From: CAZJKE01 sp964546585
GTDB lineage: Bacteria; Planctomycetota; Phycisphaerae; Phycisphaerales; SM1A02
Direction: 5' to 3'
DNA: 11,751 nt
NCBI GenBank assembly: GCA_964546585.1
Contig: CAZJKE010000048.1
Coordinates: 1 to 11,751, forward strand
The notes under the pieces are model-generated. The model ran no database searches, was not told where the DNA came from, and saw nothing but the letters and a program-made list of their open reading frames with translations. Position numbers and translations under genes: made by a program. This document shows, one piece after another, positions 1-5,310 of the stretch (position 1 is its first letter; every line of letters begins with the position of its first letter).

Positions 1-18
1 GCTCCATGACCTCCGAGC

Positions 19-83
19 CCGCAGACGCGTATCGCCCACGACGAGGTGAGCCAACACACGCCCCGGCAGGGAATGTGCCGGGG
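19..83 (+). repeat. 65-bp direct repeat, copy 1
   Basis: This segment matches 188-252 with two mismatches (positions 69 and 74); the first 50 bp are identical. It contains GTATCGCCCAC (29-39), which equals the 3' end of the tRNA-Val at 275-348 read on the opposite strand. It ends in a GC-rich hairpin with an 8-bp stem (61-68 with 76-83) and a 7-nt loop. Two small reading frames cross the area, but they run through the repeat and its hairpins and show no recognisable protein, so I treat it as non-coding. Its function is unknown. It could be a duplicated terminator or trailer unit, or a decayed element. Confidence 0.85.
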
Positions 84-109
84 GATGGATCAATGGACAG
101 GACTCGACG

Positions 110-198
110 CTTCGGTCGGCCCGAAGGCCGACCGAAGTGTGAGACCTGCGGACTCGCGTTTCGCGAGGCCGCGCGTCTTCGGCCTTGCCGCAGACGCG
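110..198. other. Hairpin-rich non-coding spacer
   Basis: Between the two repeat copies lie three separate inverted repeats. One has a 12-bp stem (110-121 with 126-137) closing a CGAA tetraloop. The second has a 6-bp stem CTCGCG/CGCGAG (153-158 with 162-167) with a TTT loop. The third has a 7-bp stem (172-178 with 192-198) with a 13-nt loop. No T-tract follows any of them on either strand, so classical intrinsic termination is not evident. The density of structure suggests a structured RNA or repeat debris rather than coding sequence. I do not recognise a known RNA family. Confidence 0.5.
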
Positions 199-252
199 TA
201 TCGCCCACGACGAGGTGAGCCAACACACGCCCCGGCACGGAACGTGCCGGGG
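188..252 (+). repeat. 65-bp direct repeat, copy 2
   Basis: This is the second copy of the unit at 19-83, lying 169 bp further on. It differs at positions 238 and 243. Those two changes (with the flanking bases) lengthen the terminal hairpin from 8 bp in copy 1 to a perfect 15 bp here. The 5' part carries GTATCGCCCAC at 198-208, the same 11 bases found at the tRNA-Val 3' end but in inverted orientation relative to that tRNA. Confidence 0.85.
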
Positions 253-284
253 CGTGTGATTGGTCACCGAGGAGTGGGCGATAC
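198..284. repeat. Imperfect 41-bp-arm palindrome spanning the tRNA-Val 3' end
   Basis: The arms are 198-238 and 244-284 around a 5-nt centre (239-243). By direct comparison 34 of 41 positions pair. The outer 11 bp are perfect (198-208 with 274-284), then there is a patchy middle, then 15 perfect inner base pairs (224-238 with 244-258). The right arm includes tRNA-Val positions 275-284, that is the discriminator base, the whole 3' acceptor strand and the last two T-stem bases. In a minus-strand transcript the trailer therefore contains a second copy of the 5' acceptor sequence GGGCGAT, which could compete for the tRNA 3' strand. Confidence 0.8.
224..258 (-). terminator. Candidate terminator hairpin downstream of tRNA-Val
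   Basis: A perfect 15-bp inverted repeat (224-238 with 244-258) closes a 5-nt loop, 16 nt beyond the 3' end of the minus-strand tRNA. Stem stability and position fit a terminator for the tRNA or for the operon ahead of it. No run of T follows on the minus strand (the next bases are TTGGCTCACC), so this would be an atypical or factor-assisted terminator. It could equally be a processing or repeat structure. Confidence 0.5.
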
Positions 285-348
285 AGGACTCGAACCTGTG
301 ACTTCTTCGGTGTAAACGAAGCGCTCTAGCCAACTGAGCTAATCGCCC
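275..348 (-). tRNA. tRNA-Val (anticodon UAC)
   Basis: The minus strand folds into a complete 74-nt cloverleaf. The acceptor is GGGCGAT/ATCGCCC. The D arm is GCTC-AGTTGGCTA-GAGC. The anticodon stem is CTTCG/CGAAG with loop TTTACAC, giving anticodon TAC at 312-314. The variable loop has 5 nt. The T arm is ACAGG-TTCGAGT-CCTGT and the discriminator base is A. This reads valine codons GUA and GUG, and other GUN codons if the wobble base is modified. CCA is not encoded, because CTCC follows the discriminator. The first 10 nt overlap the end of the upstream ATPase gene on the same strand, and its stop codon TAG is tRNA nucleotides 8-10. The 3' end lies inside a large palindrome. Confidence 0.97.
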
Positions 349-3300
349 TCGGTCGCCGCTGGCTGATTCGGATCAATCGCCGCATACGGCCTGAACGGTT
401 CGATGGTACCCGTTTCCTCGCTGAAGAGCAGAGCCCGGCGGGGGCCAAGCCGGGCGGCCTCCGGTGAATCGATGAGGTTTGTCGAGTCGTTCGCGCTCAT
501 CTGCATCAAGACGCGAAGGTCGAATTCTCGAATGGCGTGCCGATCCACGAGGCGAGAGAGGTTTGACAGTGTGTCGGTGGCAAGGATGACATGCATGCCA
601 TGAATCGGGCCCTCCCGCAGCAACTTTGCGAGCGTCTTGTCCGGTGTCGGTGGCGTGTCGTCCTCGCCGACTGCAAACGAGAAATCGTCTTCGCTTCGCC
701 GCAATTCGCGGAAGCGGTGGGCCGCGTTGATGACGAGAAATCGCATGGGCCCCGGTCCTTCCTCGATGCGGCGATCGAGTTCCTCGCCGAGTGCCGCTAG
801 TCCGTCGCCGAGTCCACGCTGATCGATACGCGTGGTCTGCATGTCGATTGCTTCAAGCGTCTGCGCAATGACACCGGCCTGCGGGGCATCCGGCGGTGTC
901 CCGTCAAGCACCGTCACTGATACCTCGTGGTCGCCCCTGGGGCACTGCGCAGCAATCGATCGAATGCCAGCGGCCACCATCGCCGTGATGTCCTCTTCCT
1001 GTTGCCCGACGAGCAGGAGATTTGATGAAGAGGCGGCGCGGAAGGTGGCGGCGGTGTCGGGTTTGATCGCCATCGCGCCACCGAGCCAGGCGCGCATGAC
1101 CGCGGGTACTTCTGACGGGCGATCGCGCAGAAGTGCCTTCAATTCGTGATTGTCCGCCATGTGGACAGGGCGGTTTCCTTCGTACACGACCATTGATCGC
1201 TCGGCACCGTCCCGTTGCGTGATGCGTGTGAGTTGCCGGTCACGCTCGCCTTCGCCGAGCCAGACGATCTGGAATGGGCTGTTGCCTTCGATGCGACCGG
1301 ATGCATCGTTGTAGATCGCCTCGCCCGGCCGGGAGAGCAATCTCGCTGCGGCGTTGTCCTCGTCGAGGATGATGTAACTGTCCGCCTCGGAACATTGCAG
1401 TGCCACGCGCACGGCCATCTGCCCCATCGTTGAGCGTGCGAGCGAATAGGCACCGTCGAGTGTTTGGGAGCCAAGCAGTACATGTATGCCAAATGCCCGG
1501 CCCTGTCGAACCAGACGGTCGAGCAAGAGGTTGGCCTCCTGCGCCACGCTGTCATCGTCGATGAAGAACTCCTGAAACTCGTCGACAACCAGGAGAATCC
1601 GCGGCATGGGTGTGCCTGGTTCCTTCTCGCGAAATGCGGCAACATCCTGCGCGCCGAGATCGCGGAACCGCTCGCCACGGGCTTTGAGTTCCTGGTCGAG
1701 CCGTTGCAACACGCTGATGCCGAATTCCCGATCGCTTTCCACTGCGACCACGCGGGCGTGTGGGAGGTTGTGGGTGGCGTAGGTCTTGAACTCCACGCCC
1801 TTCTTGAAGTCCACAAGATAAAACTCCACCTCGTCCGGGCTGTACCAGAGCGCAAGGTTGGTGATGAGCACATGCAGCAGGGTGGACTTGCCCGATCCGG
1901 TCTTTCCGGCGATGAGCGCGTGCTGGGCTGTGCCGCGGCCGAGCGTCAGCGACTGCAGTTGCGTTGCGCCTGCACGCCCGAGCGGTACGGCGATGCGTCC
2001 GGTTGTGGAGCGGCTCCACAGGTCCTCGTCGCTCGGTGCGATGACGCGGAACGGCACCTCGACGCGGTGTGTGTCCTGCGCCACTTCGCCGATTGCCTTG
2101 ATGATGGCGGTCGTCACCTGATCACTCGGCGGCTCTTCCACGACAAGCGGTAGCGATCGAAGTTCGGGATCGTCGACAATGAGCGAGCCTTCGTGTTCGA
2201 TCAATCGCAGTTCAATTTGCTCAAGAGTGTCCTGATCAATGCCGGGTGGGAGTTCCTGCGCTATGTCGCGGTGCATGAGTACATGGACACCGCAGCGGGC
2301 GCCGCTGGTGAGAATGCTCGCAAGTCGTTTCCCCGCCTGTTCTGAGATGTTGACAGGGAAGTCGGCGATGACCAGGAAGCGATATGGTTCGGCAATTTCG
2401 CCTGCTTGTTCGTTGTAGTCATCGATGGATTCAAACTCGTTTCGCAGGTACTTCTGTATCACCGTTTCCATGTGTTCGGTGAGGTCGGCAAGTTGCGACT
2501 CAATGTGGCGAGGTTCGGTCCATGCGCGATCGACCAGGGGGGCCTCGTCAAAGTCGGCCAGATGCAGGATGCCCGCGAATGACTGCCCCAAGGCCACCGG
2601 ATCGATAAGCGTCAGTTCCGCCTTGCCGGCCGGCAGCGATGTGAGGGTGCGCAGGACTGCGTTCTGAATGGCGGCGATGCCAACGCCGCGCATGCCGCCG
2701 CTGGTGGAGACAAGCATCGATGCGCCGCGGGGTAGTGTCATGCAAAGCGGGAGCAACTCGACGGATGGTTCGCCAAGGGCAAGCCTTTCGTTCTGCGGCA
2801 CTTGACCGCCGAGCGCAGAGAGATCGACGTCGACTGTTCCAATGGGCACTCGGCTGCTCGGTGATTCGGGAGGCGACCAGTCGTCCCATGTCCCATCGGT
2901 CCACGCGGCGTGTTCTTCGCAGGCGTTTCGCTGCGCTGCGGCGTCGCTTCGGAAGTGTGTCAGTGTGGTATGCCACCGCTCGTGAAGACGGTCCATTGTG
3001 TCCTGCTCGTCGGCATCCAGCCCGTCGAGTGTGGCTTTGCAGACGGCGTCGATGGCGATTGACTGCTGGGTGCGTTTGGCGTCGATCTCCTTGCGTGTTG
3101 CTTCGAACGCGGCATCGACTTCTGCGGCATCCTCTTCAAGTTTCTCCTGCAACCGCTGTTCCACGGCAGTGAATCGCTTACGCTCCTTGCCAAGATCCTT
3201 CTCCATCAGTTCTTCGACCCGTGCAAGCCGAGGGCCGTAGGAATCTTCTGCTGCCTTGACATCCTCGTCGCGGGCTGAGCGAATCTCCGACTCGCGTCGC

Positions 3301-4184
3301 CGCCGCTCGAGATCTGCGCCTCGAATGGTGGCGTCACGCACCGTTCTCGCTGCGGCGACGGCCTCGCGAAATGCCCGCAGTTTGCTGCGGATGGAGTCCT
3401 GCCCCGCGCCGTACAGGACGATGAGTGTGGCGATGGACAGGGCGGCGGCTGCAATAGGAAGAGCCAGCGATGTCGTATTGATCGACCAGCCGCCGACTGC
3501 GCCGCCGATTCCCCCGGCAATCAGCACGGCGATCGTGACAATGAACACAGGCTTGATGCCGATGAACCAGCGAGCCTTTGGGTCCAGACGGATCGCCTGT
3601 AGCGCGTTCTCCGCGGACTTGACAAGTTCGATCATCGAACGGGGATCGACCGCATCGCCATCCTGTCCCGCATCGTCAAATGATTCCTCGGTCTGCTGCC
3701 GCAGGCGGGTGAGCGTGCGCGGAGCCTCTTCGCAGAGTTCGTCGAGCTGCTTGCTCGCGTCGTCCAGTTTCTCGTGGAGTTCTTCGACGCGTTTGGCGAT
3801 TGCGGGGACCGCCGCTTCATAGACCGATTCGGCGAGCCAGATTGCCTCATTGAGTTTGTTCTTTGTCGTCTCTGCGATTTCTTCGGCGTGGTCCCGAATC
3901 TCCTCGATTCGATCGGTGTGTTTGTCTTTGAGCAGTTTCGGTTCGAGATCACGGCGTTTGTCCAGCGCCGTCTTCTGTGCCGCCAGAGTTCGATCGGCCT
4001 CAGCACGGGCTTGTGTCAGTTCGGAATCCAGTTCTTCGTGCTCGCGTTGTTGTCGTTGCGAGGCGCCCCGGCGGTCCTCAGCGAGGCGCTCCATCAACGC
4101 TCGCTCTTCCTCTGTGGTCTGCCCGATGAGCGTGCGGATAGCCGCTATCTCGGCCCGTTGCTGCGTGAGGATTGATTCAGGCAT
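339..4184 (-). CDS. Coiled-coil membrane FtsK/SpoIIIE-type ATPase (EccC/EssC-like, T7SS-like motor)
   Basis: A 1281-aa protein, probably the motor of a type VII-like secretion module. In order it has: a charged coiled coil (about 1-170); two membrane segments (about 211-233 and 240-260); a second coiled coil (about 262-415); an ATPase-like domain with a degenerate P-loop (STSGGMRGVGIAA near 493-505) and a Walker-B-like strand (FLVIADF, 603-609); an intact FtsK domain with Walker A GKTGSGKST (760-768), Walker B ILLVVDEF (863-870) and sensor LLGSQTL (903-909); and a third domain without Walker A (LVGQQEEDITAM, about 1058-1069) and with altered Walker B (FLVINAAHRF). EccC also has three tandem ATPase domains after two membrane segments, but lacks these coils and carries its active site in the first domain. 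The ATG follows the small W-motif gene by 21 bp, with TACAAT 8 nt upstream and no clear Shine-Dalgarno. The last codons and the TAG stop overlap tRNA-Val by 10 nt. A DNA translocase is less likely given the small WXG-like neighbours. Confidence 0.88.
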   Translation of the reverse strand: MPESILTQQRAEIAAIRTLIGQTTEEERALMERLAEDRRGASQRQQREHEELDSELTQARAEADRTLAAQKTALDKRRDLEPKLLKDKHTDRIEEIRDHAEEIAETTKNKLNEAIWLAESVYEAAVPAIAKRVEELHEKLDDASKQLDELCEEAPRTLTRLRQQTEESFDDAGQDGDAVDPRSMIELVKSAENALQAIRLDPKARWFIGIKPVFIVTIAVLIAGGIGGAVGGWSINTTSLALPIAAAALSIATLIVLYGAGQDSIRSKLRAFREAVAAARTVRDATIRGADLERRRRESEIRSARDEDVKAAEDSYGPRLARVEELMEKDLGKERKRFTAVEQRLQEKLEEDAAEVDAAFEATRKEIDAKRTQQSIAIDAVCKATLDGLDADEQDTMDRLHERWHTTLTHFRSDAAAQRNACEEHAAWTDGTWDDWSPPESPSSRVPIGTVDVDLSALGGQVPQNERLALGEPSVELLPLCMTLPRGASMLVSTSGGMRGVGIAAIQNAVLRTLTSLPAGKAELTLIDPVALGQSFAGILHLADFDEAPLVDRAWTEPRHIESQLADLTEHMETVIQKYLRNEFESIDDYNEQAGEIAEPYRFLVIADFPVNISEQAGKRLASILTSGARCGVHVLMHRDIAQELPPGIDQDTLEQIELRLIEHEGSLIVDDPELRSLPLVVEEPPSDQVTTAIIKAIGEVAQDTHRVEVPFRVIAPSDEDLWSRSTTGRIAVPLGRAGATQLQSLTLGRGTAQHALIAGKTGSGKSTLLHVLITNLALWYSPDEVEFYLVDFKKGVEFKTYATHNLPHARVVAVESDREFGISVLQRLDQELKARGERFRDLGAQDVAAFREKEPGTPMPRILLVVDEFQEFFIDDDSVAQEANLLLDRLVRQGRAFGIHVLLGSQTLDGAYSLARSTMGQMAVRVALQCSEADSYIILDEDNAAARLLSRPGEAIYNDASGRIEGNSPFQIVWLGEGERDRQLTRITQRDGAERSMVVYEGNRPVHMADNHELKALLRDRPSEVPAVMRAWLGGAMAIKPDTAATFRAASSSNLLLVGQQEEDITAMVAAGIRSIAAQCPRGDHEVSVTVLDGTPPDAPQAGVIAQTLEAIDMQTTRIDQRGLGDGLAALGEELDRRIEEGPGPMRFLVINAAHRFRELRRSEDDFSFAVGEDDTPPTPDKTLAKLLREGPIHGMHVILATDTLSNLSRLVDRHAIREFDLRVLMQMSANDSTNLIDSPEAARLGPRRALLFSEETGTIEPFRPYAAIDPNQPAATEGD

Positions 4185-4192
4185 GCATCGTC

Positions 4193-4198
4193 ATTGTA
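4193..4198 (-). promoter_or_regulatory. TACAAT -10-like hexamer before the ATPase gene
   Basis: TACAAT on the minus strand lies 8 nt before the ATPase ATG, within the 21-bp gap after the preceding gene. It matches the bacterial -10 consensus in five of six positions. I see no good -35 at normal spacing. It may be an internal promoter giving a nearly leaderless mRNA, or chance in an operon. Confidence 0.3.
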
Positions 4199-4205
4199 GG
4201 AGTGT

Positions 4206-4418
4206 TCAGGAGCACTCGGATTTCGCCCGGGCGATCATCTCGGCCATGATCTCCATGGCGCCGATGGTGGATGTCACGGCTTTCTGGAGGGGATCGATGT
4301 GTTTCGATTCCATCGAGCGGCTCACCGGATCATCCCAGTGTTCAAGCACTTCATTCCAGCGGATGTTGAGCTTCTTCGTCGCCTTGGTCAGTTGGGCCTT
4401 GGCTGTCTGCATGCTCAT
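4206..4418 (-). CDS. 70-aa helical W-motif protein (WXG100-like, atypical)
   Basis: A small, mostly helical protein. A basic N-terminal helix (about 3-25) leads to HWDDP (27-31), with W28 at the turn, and then a second helix to the C-terminus. This is the helix-turn-helix layout of WXG100 proteins, but shorter than the usual ~100 aa, with WDD instead of WxG and no YxxxD/E tail motif. I chose the ATG at 4418 because AGGGAG lies 9 nt upstream (4428-4433). An in-frame ATG 39 bp further upstream lacks such a site. The first 68 bp overlap the end of the coiled-coil gene in another frame. Its position directly before the ATPase suggests a secreted substrate, a partner of the other WXG100-like protein, or an adaptor. 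The WXG100 relationship is inferred from pattern and context. Confidence 0.72.
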   Translation of the reverse strand: MSMQTAKAQLTKATKKLNIRWNEVLEHWDDPVSRSMESKHIDPLQKAVTSTIGAMEIMAEMIARAKSECS

Positions 4419-4971
4419 CAGGTGTGTCTCCCTTGCGTGCGATGGACGAGGGGTCATCCACCAGAGGTACCTCTGGGGATGTATATGTTGATGGAGTTGT
4501 GCTCATGTACGCTTCGAGGCTGGCAACGGCCCGTTCGATCTTCGCGGCGGCCTTCTTCAGGTCGCCGTCGAGCGAGGACGCGAGCCCGCCGACCAGGCCG
4601 CGATACTCCTGCCCGCCTCGCTCAAGGGTGCGGCTCCAGCGCTTTGTGGCTTCCAATTTCTTGCGAGCGTGTTCGATCTCGGCTTTTCGCTTGGCGACAA
4701 GTCGCTTCTGATCTACCGGTCCACGAGGGTTATTGGGCTGCGAGATTGTTGCGCGGAAGAGTTCGCTCTTGGCCTGCGCGAGTCGTTCCTCGCCTTTTCG
4801 AATCTCCCGCTGCCAGTGCGCGGGCTGTTCGTGGATCAGCCAGCCGGACACACGCTGCAGTTCGGCGTCGGCGGTTGTCAGCGATCGCCTCGCCTTGTCG
4901 ATGAAATCCACAAGCGCGACGCGAAACTCGCGAAGGGCGTTGAGCGACCTGAGATTGGCGGCGTGTGACAC
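4351..4971 (-). CDS. 206-aa coiled-coil protein of the T7SS-like cassette
   Basis: I do not recognise a named family. It is Lys/Glu/Arg/Ala-rich and predicted helical over about 5-158, with a likely coiled coil at about 56-115, Trp at 44, 53 and 112, and no signal peptide or membrane segment. The C-terminal 45-50 residues are Pro/Asp/Ser-rich and look disordered. That tail is where the gene overlaps the next gene by 68 bp, so its sequence may be shaped by the overlap. The start is GTG, 6 bp after the WXG100-like stop, with no clear ribosome site, so translational coupling is likely. Position between two small W-motif proteins suggests a chaperone, adaptor or larger helical substrate. That role is inferred from location only. 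Confidence 0.75.
   Translation of the reverse strand: MSHAANLRSLNALREFRVALVDFIDKARRSLTTADAELQRVSGWLIHEQPAHWQREIRKGEERLAQAKSELFRATISQPNNPRGPVDQKRLVAKRKAEIEHARKKLEATKRWSRTLERGGQEYRGLVGGLASSLDGDLKKAAAKIERAVASLEAYMSTTPSTYTSPEVPLVDDPSSIARKGDTPDEHADSQGPTDQGDEEAQHPLE
4428..4433 (-). promoter_or_regulatory. Ribosome binding site of the 70-aa W-motif gene
   Basis: AGGGAG on the minus strand lies 9 nt before the ATG at 4418. It is the clearest Shine-Dalgarno in the minus-strand cluster, lies inside the upstream coiled-coil gene, and decides the start of the small gene. Confidence 0.6.
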
Positions 4972-4977
4972 GGGATG

Positions 4978-5250
4978 TCAGCGTTGTTGGAGGTAATCCT
5001 CGATCCGCTGCGCCTTGCGGAGGAGAAAGGGGATCTGCTCAGCGGTCGCCTTGGCGAGGCGGTCCATTGCACGGACGCCGTGGTCGAACTCTTCCTCGAA
5101 CTTCCGCTGTTCCTGATCGCGCCACGACTGGGAGAGCGAGGACATTCTTGCTCGCATCACCTGCAGTTGGTGGGTAAGTTCATCGCTGAACCGCTTGAGG
5201 TCGTGGGCGAAACGGCGAATCTCTTCGGGATCGGCAACGGCTTTGGCCAT
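4978..5250 (-). CDS. WXG100-family (ESAT-6-like) protein
   Basis: A 90-aa helical protein with the WXG100 hairpin layout. Helix 1 spans about 8-40. The turn is SWRDQEQRKFEEEF (42-55), with W43 at the usual central place followed by the common aromatic/acidic pattern (F51, E52-E54, F55). Helix 2 spans about 56-88. The motif reads WRD rather than WxG, a variant I associate with bacterial WXG100 relatives outside Actinobacteria. There is no signal peptide and no clear C-terminal YxxxD/E signal. Members form helical-hairpin dimers and are secreted by, or act with, type VII motors; such an ATPase is encoded three genes downstream. ATG start; no Shine-Dalgarno, but TAGAAT lies 6 nt upstream, so the message may be leaderless. 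It begins 25 bp after the UDP-glucose dehydrogenase gene ends. Confidence 0.83.
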   Translation of the reverse strand: MAKAVADPEEIRRFAHDLKRFSDELTHQLQVMRARMSSLSQSWRDQEQRKFEEEFDHGVRAMDRLAKATAEQIPFLLRKAQRIEDYLQQR

Positions 5251-5256
5251 GACATT

Positions 5257-5262
5257 ATTCTA
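5257..5262 (-). promoter_or_regulatory. TAGAAT -10-like hexamer before the WXG100-like gene
   Basis: TAGAAT on the minus strand is separated by 6 nt from the ATG at 5250. There is no Shine-Dalgarno between them. This TANNNT spacing is typical of leaderless transcripts in bacteria that use them. The hexamer lies in the 25-bp gap after ugd and could start a separate cassette transcript. Confidence 0.4.
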
Positions 5263-5271
5263 GGCGGAAAA

Positions 5272-5310
5272 GGTGTCAGACACCGGTACCTGGGGCCGGT
5301 GCCTGGCACC
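5272..5310. repeat. REP-like double palindrome at the 3' end of ugd
   Basis: Two 13-bp palindromes, GGTGTCAGACACC (5272-5284) and GGTGCCTGGCACC (5298-5310), flank a 13-bp spacer that holds the palindrome GGTACC. ACCGG/CCGGT also pairs across the spacer. A related palindrome is at 11735-11751. From memory, this GGTGTC/GACACC motif recurs between genes in many bacterial genomes as a REP-like element. The element contains the ugd stop codon and encodes about its last eleven residues. Confidence 0.7.

Noticed and set aside
19..284. attL/attR sites of an element integrated at tRNA-Val
   Set aside because: The shared 11 bp is inverted relative to the tRNA, the copies are only 169 bp apart, and there is no integrase in the window.
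6..315. Two small plus-strand reading frames across the repeat region and into the tRNA
   Set aside because: They run through direct repeats, hairpins and the antisense of the tRNA-Val. The GDTGLEPVTSSV-like ending is a familiar false protein made from antisense tRNA sequence.
1464..2153. 229-aa plus-strand reading frame opposite the ATPase gene
   Set aside because: It lies fully inside the intact FtsK domain on the other strand and shows no family motif. It is a shadow of a GC-rich gene.
4962..4972. CGTGT-G-ACACG palindrome at the start of the coiled-coil gene, similar to the GGTGTC family
   Set aside because: It lacks the flanking GG/CC of the REP-like motif and is short enough to be chance around a GTG start.
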